The notes under the pieces: model-generated
Seen by the model: only the letters and a program-made list of their open reading frames with translations
What the model was told of the DNA's origin: nothing
Databases searched by the model: none
Assembly (NCBI RefSeq): GCF_049389645.1
Contig: NZ_CP186540.1
Span: 930,001 to 994,000, forward strand
Direction: 5' to 3'
Source of the DNA: Alkalibacterium sp049389645
GTDB taxonomy: Bacteria; Bacillota; Bacilli; Lactobacillales; Carnobacteriaceae_A
Length of the DNA: 64,000 nucleotides
Made by a program: the position numbers and the translations under genes
Shown here: piece by piece, positions 9,564 to 18,483 of the stretch
How positions within the stretch are numbered: position 1 is the first letter of the stretch
How the letters are laid out: every line of letters starts with the position of its first letter

Positions 9564-10880
9564 TTATTGACCCATTATTGAAATTTCAGATTCAATTGTT
9601 TGAGTGGCTTCGTCTAATACTTCTTGTACGTCGTCACCTTGTTGTACGAATGTTAATGCGTCACCCATAGGTTCCCATACTTGTGACATTTCCGGAACGT
9701 TAGGCATTGGATGTGCATTTAGAGTTTGAGCAAAGATTGGTTCCATTAGCTCATCATCAATTTCGACAGCTGCATGAGCAGGTAATTCGCCAGCTACATC
9801 AAAGTAAGTTGTTGAGCTTTCTTCGTTTGTCATGAATAATGCTAGTTCGGTTGCCCAGTATTCAGCTTCCGTATAATAGTTCACTAACCAGCCTTTGTTT
9901 CCTGAGAATGAGTTCAAAGGCTCGCCGTTTTGAGTTGGTAATTCAGTAACCATCAAACTGTCTCCAATGGCAGCTTCATAATCAGGAATTGCCCATGGTC
10001 CGTTAACGATCATACCGACTTTTCCATCCATGAATAAGCTGTTAGCTACTTCTAAATCTGTTCCTGCAGGCATAAGTCCTTCGTCAAACCATGATTGAAT
10101 CATTTCGACAGATTTGACTGCTTCTGGCGTGTTTAACCCAACGTCTGAAGTGTCGTATGTGCCATCTTCATTTTGCGCAAAGATGTAGCCACCGTCAGCT
10201 GTCAGGAATGGGTAGGTGAAGTATAAATTAGCTGCATCCATCATGAAGCCGTATTGATCGCCTTCTGTTAAGTCGCGTGCAATTTCCATCAATTCGTCCA
10301 TTGTTTCTGGTGCTTCAGGTACTAAATCTGTATTGATGAATAATCCGTAAGTTTCTACAACTGCCGGAATACCGTATTGTGCGCCTTCATAGCTAAATGC
10401 TTTGACAGCTTCTTCATTGTATTCACCTAAACGATTTAATTGATCTTCAGTCAAGTTTAATTCTGCAGCTAAACCTTGTAAGTGAATATCGCCCATGCGG
10501 TCATGTGGCTGGAAGAATAGATCCGGACCTTGTCCAGAAGGACCATCCAAGCTCATGCCCTCTGTTTGTTCCAGCATGCTGTAAGGTGTAATGTCAACCT
10601 CAATGCCGTGTTCTTCAGTAAAGTTAGCAGTGATCTGTTCGTAAGCATCTAATTGCACTTCTTCGTCGTTGACCCAAATATGTAACGATTCAGGTTTTTC
10701 AGGAGCATCTTCGCTTGCTGTTTCTTCAGAAGTTTCGCCTTCTGTATCTTCAGCTGCTTCTTCCGTTGTGTCCTCAGATGTATCAGCTGAATCTCCGTTA
10801 TCATCTGTTCCACATGCTGCAAGTAGTCCTACTGTTGAAAGCAGTAACATTCCTTTGTACCAAAATTTCTTATCAATCAT
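9564..10880 (-). CDS. malE: Maltodextrin-binding lipoprotein MalE
   Basis: Extracellular solute-binding lipoprotein of 438 residues, the substrate receptor of the MalFG importer. The N-terminus has a lipoprotein signal with lipobox LLAAC, followed by a ~35-residue acidic Ser/Thr/Glu/Asp tether and then a family-1 binding fold (LHIWVNDEE, YGIPAVVETYGLFINTDL, GKVGMIVNGPWAIPDY). AGGAGG precedes the ATG. It is first gene of the malEFG-pullulanase unit and has its own promoter with two operator-like palindromes. Confidence 0.94.
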   Translation of the reverse strand: MIDKKFWYKGMLLLSTVGLLAACGTDDNGDSADTSEDTTEEAAEDTEGETSEETASEDAPEKPESLHIWVNDEEVQLDAYEQITANFTEEHGIEVDITPYSMLEQTEGMSLDGPSGQGPDLFFQPHDRMGDIHLQGLAAELNLTEDQLNRLGEYNEEAVKAFSYEGAQYGIPAVVETYGLFINTDLVPEAPETMDELMEIARDLTEGDQYGFMMDAANLYFTYPFLTADGGYIFAQNEDGTYDTSDVGLNTPEAVKSVEMIQSWFDEGLMPAGTDLEVANSLFMDGKVGMIVNGPWAIPDYEAAIGDSLMVTELPTQNGEPLNSFSGNKGWLVNYYTEAEYWATELALFMTNEESSTTYFDVAGELPAHAAVEIDDELMEPIFAQTLNAHPMPNVPEMSQVWEPMGDALTFVQQGDDVQEVLDEATQTIESEISIMGQ

Positions 10881-10983
10881 TGTGTTGCCTCCTATTTTTT
10901 TATTTTTTCTTTATTTGCTTACTTTATTTTCCAAGCTCAAAGAAAAGGCTTTCTTAAAATCTTGTTTGCTTAGAAAACAATGG

Positions 10984-11057
10984 TGTAAGTGATTACATTT
11001 AAACTATATAAGTTTTTTACAATTGTTTCAATTGTTTTTTCTATGTTACCGGTATCA
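10984..11057 (-). promoter_or_regulatory. malE promoter with cre-like and MalR-like operators
   Basis: On the minus strand: TTGAAA at 11031-11026, a 17-bp spacer, TATAGT at 11008-11003. The palindrome TGTAAGTGATTACA (10984-10997) covers the expected start point and resembles a degenerate cre site, as for repression. TGTTACCGGTATCA (11044-11057) lies 12 bp upstream of -35 and matches, in sequence and spacing, the operator before the neopullulanase gene, as for activation. Confidence 0.65.
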
Positions 11058-11088
11058 GGATGGATCGACGCTGTTATTATATTTTTTA

Positions 11089-12714
11089 CTAATCCAGCAA
11101 TTCGACAACGATTGCCTCATATGGTTGTAACACTGCCTCTTTTGGGTCAAAGGCTTTTTTACTGTAATTTGAAACTATCACATTTCCGACACTATTTGTA
11201 ACATTTGAAACTAAGTGTTCCACTTTTCCACTCACATTCGCGACTATCAACCATGTTTTACCTTTATAAGATCGTTTGTAGGCATAAACAGATGGGTGAT
11301 CGGGTAAGAGCAACTCGTAATCGCCCCAAACGACCAGCGGATTATCTTTTCTTAATTGAATCAATTGTCTGTAAGTATTGAAAATAGAATCTGAGGAGTC
11401 GCGTGATGCTTCCACATTGATTTCTTTGTAATTCGGCTGGACTGGTAACCAAGGTTTTCCAGTAGTAAAGCCAGCCTGACTAGAGTCATCCCATTGCATT
11501 GGCGTTCTAGCATTATCGCGTCCTTTAATGTTGATCACATCAATAAGCTCGTCGTGTGTATAGCCTTCATTCAATCGTTCATTATACATATTGATACTTT
11601 CGATATCATCCACTTCATCAATAGATTCAATCGTTCTGTTTGTCATCCCGATTTCTTCACCTTGAAAAATATAGGGTGTGCCTTTCATGAGATGAAGCAG
11701 GATCGCAAAGAGCTTGGCACTTTCTACTCGGTATTCACTGTCATTGCCATAACGAGAGACGACGCGGGGCAAATCATGATTATTCCAGAATAAACTGTTC
11801 CAACCATTATCTTTTAATTCGACCTGCCACTTGGTCAGTACCTCTTTCCACTCAACAAAGTCGATCTCTTTTATATCCCATTTAGTCTGATTCGATAGTT
11901 CATCCAGTTGTATGTGCTCGAATTGAAAAACCATGGATAATTCATGACGCTCCGGATCAGAATAAAGTTTAGCGTTTTCTGGTGTTACTCCCCACGTTTC
12001 CCCGACTGTCATGACATCTCTGCCTTTGAGAGTTGCTTCGTGCAATTCCTGCAGGTAGTCATGCAACTTGGGACCATTGGAAGTGATTTTTTCATCCGGA
12101 AGTTTTCCGATCAAGTCGATCACATCCATACGGAAACCACCGATGCCTTTATCGAGCCAATAATTCATCATGTCATACACAGACTGACGGACGAGTTCAT
12201 TTTCCCAGCTTAAATCCGGCTGTTTCTTACTGAACATATGGAAGTAGTACTGCTTTGTTTCTTCATCGTACTCCCAAGCTGATCCGCCAAACGCCGCTAT
12301 CAGATCATTAGGCGGACCACCGTTGACCGGGTCACGCCAAATGTAGAAATCGCGGTATTCATTGGTTTTACTTTTTCTCGATTCAACGAACCACTGATGC
12401 TCATCGCTTGTATGATTGACGACTAAATCCATCACGATGCGGATATTGCGTTTATTTGCTTCAATAATAAGTCGATCCATATCTTCCATCGTGCCAAAAT
12501 CAGGATGGATCGCCTGGTAATCACTGATGTCGTAGCCATTATCATCGTTGGGTGAATCGTAAACTGGACTTAGCCAGATAGCATCGATTCCTAGGTGTTC
12601 CAAATAGTCCAGACGGCTGATGATTCCCGGAATATCGCCGATACCATCGCCATTACTGTCCTGAAAACTGCGCGGATAAACTTGATAAATGACCGCATTT
12701 TGCCACCACTTCAT
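11089..12714 (-). CDS. Oligo-1,6-glucosidase / alpha-glucosidase (GH13_31)
   Basis: Cytoplasmic 541-residue glycosidase that splits isomaltose-type and short malto-oligosaccharides. The N-terminus KWWQNAVIYQVYPRSFQDS and the motifs DLVVNHTSDEHQWF, GFRMDVIDLI (nucleophile Asp ~192), VGETWG (acid Glu ~238) and NNHDLPR are typical of GH13 subfamily 31. The Val-Ile-Asp after the nucleophile favours alpha-1,6 specificity, a family rule rather than proof. It is the last gene of the run neopullulanase-maltose phosphorylase-pgmB-glucosidase, 29 bp after pgmB. Confidence 0.92.
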   Translation of the reverse strand: MKWWQNAVIYQVYPRSFQDSNGDGIGDIPGIISRLDYLEHLGIDAIWLSPVYDSPNDDNGYDISDYQAIHPDFGTMEDMDRLIIEANKRNIRIVMDLVVNHTSDEHQWFVESRKSKTNEYRDFYIWRDPVNGGPPNDLIAAFGGSAWEYDEETKQYYFHMFSKKQPDLSWENELVRQSVYDMMNYWLDKGIGGFRMDVIDLIGKLPDEKITSNGPKLHDYLQELHEATLKGRDVMTVGETWGVTPENAKLYSDPERHELSMVFQFEHIQLDELSNQTKWDIKEIDFVEWKEVLTKWQVELKDNGWNSLFWNNHDLPRVVSRYGNDSEYRVESAKLFAILLHLMKGTPYIFQGEEIGMTNRTIESIDEVDDIESINMYNERLNEGYTHDELIDVINIKGRDNARTPMQWDDSSQAGFTTGKPWLPVQPNYKEINVEASRDSSDSIFNTYRQLIQLRKDNPLVVWGDYELLLPDHPSVYAYKRSYKGKTWLIVANVSGKVEHLVSNVTNSVGNVIVSNYSKKAFDPKEAVLQPYEAIVVELLD

Positions 12715-12743
12715 AGAAAGCTCCTCTCGGTAATTAAGTTGTA

Positions 12744-13403
12744 TTATTTACTTGCTCGCTCAAGAATGACATCCAATGTCAGATCTTTTGTATCTTCGAC
12801 GATAAAGTCGGCTTTATGCATGGAGTCTTTTGAACCTACACCTACAGAAAACATGCCGGCACCATTGATGGCTTCCACACCCGCTTCAGCATCTTCTAGT
12901 CCCACACATTCAGACACGTCCAGTCCGAGCATTTCTGCTCCTTTGACAAATATTTCCGGATCAGGCTTACCCGCACTTAATGACGCCGGATCCACTACCC
13001 CGTCAAACAGTTCTTCGATTTCAAGTCTTTTCATAATTTCAGGCCCATTCTTACTTGCAGAAGCGAGTACCATGCCTAAACCTCTGTCTTTAGCATCTTT
13101 GAGCAATTGTTCAATACCTGGAAGTAAATCGTTTGGTGTGATTTGCTTGATAGACTCTTTGTACTCTTCATTTTTTTGTGTCGCTAATTCGTGCTTTTCT
13201 TCTTCAGAATAGTCATTTTCTTTGTTGCCGTGTTTCAAGATGAGGTCCAAAGATTCCATTCGGCTGATCCCTTTAAGTTGCTCGTTAAATTCTCGGTCCA
13301 TCTCAATACCCATCTTCTTAGCTAAACTTTTCCATGCCAGGTAGTGATATTCTGCTGTATCTGTGATTACTCCATCTAAATCGAAAATTAGTCCTTTAAT
13401 CAT
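12744..13403 (-). CDS. pgmB: Beta-phosphoglucomutase
   Basis: Converts beta-glucose 1-phosphate, the product of maltose phosphorylase, to glucose 6-phosphate. HAD-fold protein of 219 residues, the usual family length, with DLDGVITDTAEYHY (nucleophile Asp8, acid Asp10), the cap region with KGISRMESLD, SASKNGP and the metal-site loop GLEDAEAGVEA. It sits between maltose phosphorylase and the GH13 glucosidase, the expected context. A terminator-like hairpin and a hairpin array separate it from the phosphorylase gene. Confidence 0.95.
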   Translation of the reverse strand: MIKGLIFDLDGVITDTAEYHYLAWKSLAKKMGIEMDREFNEQLKGISRMESLDLILKHGNKENDYSEEEKHELATQKNEEYKESIKQITPNDLLPGIEQLLKDAKDRGLGMVLASASKNGPEIMKRLEIEELFDGVVDPASLSAGKPDPEIFVKGAEMLGLDVSECVGLEDAEAGVEAINGAGMFSVGVGSKDSMHKADFIVEDTKDLTLDVILERASK

Positions 13404-13439
13404 AACTGCCTCCTTGTAGTGTCTTGCTTATTTTTGATT

Positions 13440-13466
13440 AAAAAAGAGAGATGTTCATCTCTCTTC
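13440..13466 (-). terminator. Rho-independent terminator upstream of pgmB
   Basis: AAGAGAGATG and CATCTCTCTT pair around a two-base loop and are followed on the minus strand by TTTTTAATC. Position suggests partial termination between maltose phosphorylase and pgmB. Confidence 0.65.
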
Positions 13467-13529
13467 CTTATTTATCATTGTTTTTTTATGTTTCTGGTTG
13501 AAAGGATGTCGGACCAGCATGGATCGATA

Positions 13530-13695
13530 CCCCGAGCTGGTCATTTATGCTGCGAAATGACCAGCTCAGAAATTTTTTCGTCCTGAGTTGGTCATTACGA
13601 TCGTAAAACGGCAAACTCAGAAATCATTATCATCCCGAGCTGGCTACAGTGACTCCTAAACTGAAGAGATAATCAGATGATCTGATTATCTCTTC
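13530..13695. repeat. Intergenic hairpin array 1 (GAGCTGGTC family)
   Basis: GAGCTGGTCATTT (13534-13546) pairs with AAATGACCAGCTC (13555-13567). A degenerate copy follows (CTGAGTTGG 13582-13590 with CAAACTCAG to 13620), then a third CCGAGCTGG half at 13635. The last element is the near-perfect palindrome AAGAGATAATCAGA/TCTGATTATCTCTT (13664-13694), which could end the maltose phosphorylase transcript. No coding potential is seen. Confidence 0.7.
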
Positions 13696-13709
13696 TTGAT
13701 TTTCTGTCT

Positions 13710-15980
13710 TTACTTTGTGATAGCTCGGTTTACACTGTCTTTTATCGTTACAGTTTCACCGTATAGAGTGATATCCAGTGCATCACCTTCTTGTAAGGTG
13801 AATTCTACACTTTCTTTGTTTACAGTGACTTTGATAAGTCGGCCACGGTACTTCAATTTGAATTCATACCCATCCCATTTTTCGGGACAATATGGGTCAA
13901 AGGATAATTCACCGGTCAGGGTACGCATGCCCGCAAAACCTTGAACGATGGATAACCAGCCACCACTCATTGACGTAATGTGCAGACCGTCTTCGGTATC
14001 ATTGTTGTAATTATCTAGATCCAAGCGAGCAGTACGCTCATACATTTCAAACGCTTTTTCCTTTTTGCCTAATTCCGAAGCTAAAATGGAATGGACCAAA
14101 GGTGATAGCGATGATTCGTGCACCGTCATCGGTTCATAGAAATCGAAGTTGCGTTCTTTTTCTTCCTGGCTGAATTCATGATTCAGGAAATACAAACCTT
14201 GCAGGACATCCGCCTGTTTAATAAACGGTGAACGTAAGATCTTGTCCCATGACCAGTTCTGGTTGATCGGACGCTCTTCTGGTTTAAGCGAATCGACCGG
14301 ACGCAAGTCTTTATCCAAGAATGTATCGTGTTGAACGAAAACATCCAACGCTTCATCTTTAGGGAAATACATATTTTCAACGATATCTTTCCATTGACTT
14401 AATTCTTCAGACTCCAAGTTCAGGCTCGCTTTTTTCTCATCTGACACTTTTTCAAGTGACTCGAGCGTATAGCGTAATGTCCAAGCAGCCATCGTGTTTG
14501 TATACCAGTTGTTGTTGATGTTGTTTTCGTATTCGTTTGGACCTGTGACACCATGTATCATATATTTTTGGTTGCGTTTTGAGTAGTGCACGCGGTCCGC
14601 CCAGAAACGGGAAATCCCAGTAAGGACCTCGATGCCTTGATCGAGTAAGTAAGATTCGTCTCCGGAGTAAGTCGCGTGATTGTAAATAGCATGCGCAATC
14701 GCTCCGTTACGGTGGATTTCTTCAAACGTAATTTCCCATTCATTGTGACATTCGATCCCTGTGAAGGTAACCATTGGATATAAGGCACCATCAAGCCCTT
14801 GTTTGGAGGCATTAACGTGTGCTTCTTCCAGCTGATTATGACGGTAGACCAGGAGCTGTCTGGAAACTTCTTCATCAGTCGTTGACAGGTACATAGGTAA
14901 AATACATGATTCCGTATCCCAGTAGGTTGCGCCACCATATTTTTCGCCAGTAAAGCCTTTAGGCCCAACGTTCAGACGAGGATCTTCTCCATAGTAAGTT
15001 GAGAAGAGCTGGAATATGTTGAAGCGGACACCTTGCTGGCTCGCGGCGTCACCTTGAATGACCACATCAGCATTGTTCCAGCGCTTGGCCCATTCACTGA
15101 CATGTGCTTCTTTTAATTTAGCAAAAGCAGCTTGGCTGGCATCACTTAAGATTGCTTCGGCAGCCTTCACTTGCTCAGCTTCTTCAACGTCACGGCTAGT
15201 GATCACAGATACTAATTTAGTCAGCTTCACTGTTTCGCCTGCTGAAACCGTTCCTTTATAGCTTTCTGAGACAGTCATGTCCGACTCATTGCTGTCTTCT
15301 TGCTTCAATCCTTCTACTGTGTTGCTCATCATCGTTGTGACAGTGAAACGGTCGGTACCATAATTGTTTTCAATTGTTTTTGTTGTTAGATAAGGCTGCG
15401 GTGTCAACCCGCGGTCTCGTTCGATCCAGAACTGTTCATCATAGTTGCTATCTTCATTGACCACATCGCCATCTAAATGAGGCATCATTTCAATGATAGG
15501 ATTGCCTTTCAGTACGTTTGCCTCGACATGCATCACCGCTAATTCTTTTGTTGCGACACTCACAAAACGAGTAAATGTGAACGCGATTTCCGTCTCATCA
15601 TTTGTCCAGACGTAAGAACGGTTGAGTACACCCGCTTTCATATCCAACTCTAAATGGAAGTCTCTGACCTTGTCTTTTGCCAGGTCCACTTGATGTCCGT
15701 TGATACGAATCGTTATGGGAAGAAAATTCGTTGCATTGATCACTTTTCCGAAATATTCAGGGTAACCGATTTTCCACCAACCGACACGCGTTTTATCCGG
15801 GTACCACACGCCAGCTATATACGTCCCGATATGGGTATCGCCTGAATATCCTTCTTCAAAGTTCCCACGCAAACCCATGTAGCCATTGCCTATGGACGTT
15901 AAACTTTCCTGCACACGCTTGTCTTTTTTGACATCGGTCGTGATAACCTTCCACGGGTCTATCTTTGCTATTCTTTTCAT
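13710..15980 (-). CDS. Maltose phosphorylase (GH65)
   Basis: Phosphorolyses maltose to glucose and beta-glucose 1-phosphate in the cytoplasm. It has 756 residues, normal for GH65 phosphorylases, with the N-terminal super-sandwich domain (ESLTSIGNGYMGLRGNFEE), an (alpha/alpha)6 barrel with the general-acid loop GVTGPNEYENN (Glu ~485), and the phosphate-side motif HITSMSGGW. The next gene is pgmB, which uses its product, making maltose the likely substrate. Trehalose or kojibiose phosphorylase would be the alternatives. It follows the neopullulanase gene by ~33 bp and is probably co-transcribed. Confidence 0.93.
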   Translation of the reverse strand: MKRIAKIDPWKVITTDVKKDKRVQESLTSIGNGYMGLRGNFEEGYSGDTHIGTYIAGVWYPDKTRVGWWKIGYPEYFGKVINATNFLPITIRINGHQVDLAKDKVRDFHLELDMKAGVLNRSYVWTNDETEIAFTFTRFVSVATKELAVMHVEANVLKGNPIIEMMPHLDGDVVNEDSNYDEQFWIERDRGLTPQPYLTTKTIENNYGTDRFTVTTMMSNTVEGLKQEDSNESDMTVSESYKGTVSAGETVKLTKLVSVITSRDVEEAEQVKAAEAILSDASQAAFAKLKEAHVSEWAKRWNNADVVIQGDAASQQGVRFNIFQLFSTYYGEDPRLNVGPKGFTGEKYGGATYWDTESCILPMYLSTTDEEVSRQLLVYRHNQLEEAHVNASKQGLDGALYPMVTFTGIECHNEWEITFEEIHRNGAIAHAIYNHATYSGDESYLLDQGIEVLTGISRFWADRVHYSKRNQKYMIHGVTGPNEYENNINNNWYTNTMAAWTLRYTLESLEKVSDEKKASLNLESEELSQWKDIVENMYFPKDEALDVFVQHDTFLDKDLRPVDSLKPEERPINQNWSWDKILRSPFIKQADVLQGLYFLNHEFSQEEKERNFDFYEPMTVHESSLSPLVHSILASELGKKEKAFEMYERTARLDLDNYNNDTEDGLHITSMSGGWLSIVQGFAGMRTLTGELSFDPYCPEKWDGYEFKLKYRGRLIKVTVNKESVEFTLQEGDALDITLYGETVTIKDSVNRAITK

Positions 15981-16013
15981 CCGTCACACATCCTAATTTA
16001 TGAATTCTGTTAT

Positions 16014-17891
16014 TTACTCTTTTTTAATTGCTTCCATCAACACTTTACGTTTTTTTGCACGATTACGTTTATTCACTAAGCGCTGTTTCTTCTCTTCTTC
16101 ATTATCTACATAATAAAAGACTGAAAAACCGTTCTGATGCAGTATCTCATCTTCTTCATAGGAGTCATCATTGAAACCAAAGACTTTTATTGCGTCATGT
16201 GGCAGAAGCGGTAAGAAGGCTTCGTCTTCGTCTTGATTAAAGAAGAAATACAGTTCCTGGTTGCCTAATTTACGTTTGAAACCGAGGAATTGTTCGTCAT
16301 CTCTTATATCATGCCACTCTGTTTCACCGTAGCTTAAAATCGACTGATATTTTTTGCGGAAACGGATCAGTTCTTTTGAAAAACGCAACATATCATGGTC
16401 TTGTTTATCCTCATCCCAAATCATACACTTACGGCAATCAGGATCGCCTTCTCCGTCCAACCCTATTTCAGTTCCATAATACATACACGGTGTGCCGGGT
16501 TGAGAGTAGAGGAATGCCATCGCAGATTTCACGAGATTTCTATCGCCGCCTGCTTTATTTAAGATACGCGGCGTATCATGAGAATCCAGTAAATTAAACA
16601 TAACTTCTGTCGTTTGTCTGCGGTAGAGCATTAGCTGACTATTCAAACTCGATACCAAACGCGTTGGAGACAAGATTTTCTTGAAAAAATAATTCTCAAT
16701 ATTATCTGTAAACGCATAGTTCATGACAGCATGGAACTCGTCACCATTCAACCAATTCTGTGATGAATGCCAGATTTCTCCCAAGATATACAAGTCTTCT
16801 TTGATCGCCGTGGTTTCTTTGAAAAATCTCTTCCAGAAGTAGTGATCCACTTCATTGGCTACATCAAGACGCCAGGCATCGATGTCAAATTCTTTGATCC
16901 AATACGTCGAAATATCAAGCAGATATTCTTGTACTTCTAGGTTAGCCGTGTTGAGTTTAGGCATGTGACCGGTAAACGCAAAGGTATCGTAATTCACACG
17001 GCCCACGTTTTCCAGTTCATTCATGCTCAAGCCACTGACATCTTCGACAGGGAAGGAATGAATATAGAACCAGTCTTTGTACTTAGATTCTTCCTGATTC
17101 TCTATAACGTCCTGCCACTGAGCTGAACGAATGCCCACATGATTAAAGACCGCATCGATCATGACACGCATGCCACGCTTATGTGCTTCTTCAACAACTT
17201 TTTTAAATAGTGCCTTGTCACCGAAATCCGGATCGATTTCTTTGTAGTCAATAGTGTCATATTTGTGATTGGAATGGGCTTCAAAAACAGGTGTAAAGTA
17301 GATCCCATTAATACCCAAGTCCTCTAGATAATCCAGACCATCTAGCACCCCTTGCAAGTCACCACCATAAAAGTCGTCACGGGTCGGATGTTCTTTGCTG
17401 CCCCATGGGAGTGTTCCTTTAGGATTATTGCTGTCATCGCCATTTTTAAACCGTTCTGGAAAAATCTGATACCAGATGGTTTCATTGACCCACTTCGGTG
17501 CACGGAACGCATCGATTTCATGAATATACGGCACACGGAAATAAAAGTTCATCTGCTCTAAAAAGGTTTCTTCAAATGGATAAACTCCCTGGTCCGAGTA
17601 GAATATTTCAATTCCGTCTTTTCCAATGATACGAAAACCGTAAGCCATTCGTTTTGTCGGTTCATGTGTATCGATCATCCAATAATCATGCATATTGGTA
17701 GTTGCTACCTTTTTCATTTCTTTTCCACGTGTGTACCATTTCTCTTGATCGAGCGAATAAGGGTCGCCACTTATTAGTTCAACGCTGTCAATATCTTTCG
17801 CTTTTGTCCGAATCCGAATATGATAATGTCCGCGCTCATATAAATACGCGTATTCACTTTCGGAACGGTGATAAATTGCTGCTGTATCCAT
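16014..17891 (-). CDS. Neopullulanase / cyclomaltodextrinase-type GH13_20 enzyme
   Basis: A 625-residue intracellular enzyme (no signal peptide) expected to open cyclodextrins and trim imported maltodextrins to maltose. The N-terminal ~125 residues form a CBM34-type domain used for dimerisation in this family. The catalytic domain shows WYQIFPERFKNGD, DAVFNHVG, DAWRLDVANEVDH (nucleophile Asp ~341), LGEIWH (acid Glu ~370) and LLDSHDTPR (Asp ~436). An AAGGGG ribosome site precedes the ATG. It is first gene of the unit with maltose phosphorylase, pgmB and the glucosidase, under a promoter with a MalR-like operator. Confidence 0.92.
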   Translation of the reverse strand: MDTAAIYHRSESEYAYLYERGHYHIRIRTKAKDIDSVELISGDPYSLDQEKWYTRGKEMKKVATTNMHDYWMIDTHEPTKRMAYGFRIIGKDGIEIFYSDQGVYPFEETFLEQMNFYFRVPYIHEIDAFRAPKWVNETIWYQIFPERFKNGDDSNNPKGTLPWGSKEHPTRDDFYGGDLQGVLDGLDYLEDLGINGIYFTPVFEAHSNHKYDTIDYKEIDPDFGDKALFKKVVEEAHKRGMRVMIDAVFNHVGIRSAQWQDVIENQEESKYKDWFYIHSFPVEDVSGLSMNELENVGRVNYDTFAFTGHMPKLNTANLEVQEYLLDISTYWIKEFDIDAWRLDVANEVDHYFWKRFFKETTAIKEDLYILGEIWHSSQNWLNGDEFHAVMNYAFTDNIENYFFKKILSPTRLVSSLNSQLMLYRRQTTEVMFNLLDSHDTPRILNKAGGDRNLVKSAMAFLYSQPGTPCMYYGTEIGLDGEGDPDCRKCMIWDEDKQDHDMLRFSKELIRFRKKYQSILSYGETEWHDIRDDEQFLGFKRKLGNQELYFFFNQDEDEAFLPLLPHDAIKVFGFNDDSYEEDEILHQNGFSVFYYVDNEEEKKQRLVNKRNRAKKRKVLMEAIKKE

Positions 17892-17982
17892 AAAAATACC
17901 CCTTCTTGTGATACTAATTTTTAATTGTTTTATTATTAATTATTATTTTTCGGCGCACTTATCTTAAAGCGGTTCCATTCTG

Positions 17983-18036
17983 ATTCTAGCATTTGAAGAA
18001 AATTATACAAGAACATTTCAAGTGTTATCGGTAACA
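17983..18036 (-). promoter_or_regulatory. Neopullulanase operon promoter with MalR-like operator
   Basis: On the minus strand: TTGTAT (18010-18005), a 16-bp spacer, TAGAAT (17988-17983). The palindrome TGTTATCGGTAACA (18023-18036) lies exactly 12 bp upstream of -35, as in front of malE. Each operator deviates at one base from TGTTACCGGTAACA. A site upstream of -35 fits activation rather than blocking. Confidence 0.6.
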
Positions 18037-18111
18037 GAAAATATAATAGGAGGAAACGCGTTCACACTCGTTCCCATCAAAATCCGGGCAATTCCAATTA
18101 AAGAAACTGGT

Positions 18112-18415
18112 ATTCGGTAGCTAGCTGACTTTTTAAGCTAGCTAGTTACCGAAGTGGACCAAGTTCGGCACTTAGTCTACACTTACCCCGTGCAACTTAC
18201 CGAACCCGGCAGCTCTTCGGTAAGTTGGCACATTTTTGACCATCCTAATTACCGAATGAAGGCTCATTCGGTAATTAGCCAGACCACTTTTTACCGTAGT
18301 TACCGAATAGTCACGCTCTTCGGTAACTACGGTGGTTCCTACTCGCCCAAACGACCGAACGGCAAGCGCTTCGGTCGTTTGGGCAGACGTTCGCATGTCT
18401 AATCACCGAATAGGT
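18112..18415. repeat. Intergenic hairpin array 2 (ACCGAA family)
   Basis: Five hairpins in ~300 bp, each with 12-14-bp perfect arms built around ACCGAA/TTCGGT. Examples: CAACTTACCGAA (18193-18204) with TTCGGTAAGTTG (18216-18227); CTAATTACCGAATG (18245) with CATTCGGTAATTAG; GTAGTTACCGAA (18296) with TTCGGTAACTAC; CCCAAACGACCGAA (18346) with TTCGGTCGTTTGGG. The first hairpin has TAGCTAGCT arms (18118-18144) flanked by TTCGGTA/TACCGAA. Outer arm bases differ from hairpin to hairpin but stay paired. No gene is visible. Confidence 0.85.
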
Positions 18416-18427
18416 TTGTATTGAAAT

Positions 18428-18474
18428 AAAAACGTCCGCGCCTGACTATTTAAGTCGTCAGGCGTGGACGTTTT
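18428..18474. terminator. Bidirectional terminator after the lacI-family gene
   Basis: AAAACGTCC at 18429 and GGACGTTTT at 18466 close a long stem containing the complementary CGCCTGAC and GTCAGGCG. A- and T-rich ends on both sides allow termination in either direction. It lies just 3' of the regulator gene. Confidence 0.8.
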
Positions 18475-18483
18475 CGTGTTTTC

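Noticed and set aside
18112..18415. CRISPR or T-box interpretation of the hairpin array
   Set aside because: Unit length and spacers are irregular, and no T-box sequence, antiterminator or downstream tRNA-related gene was found.
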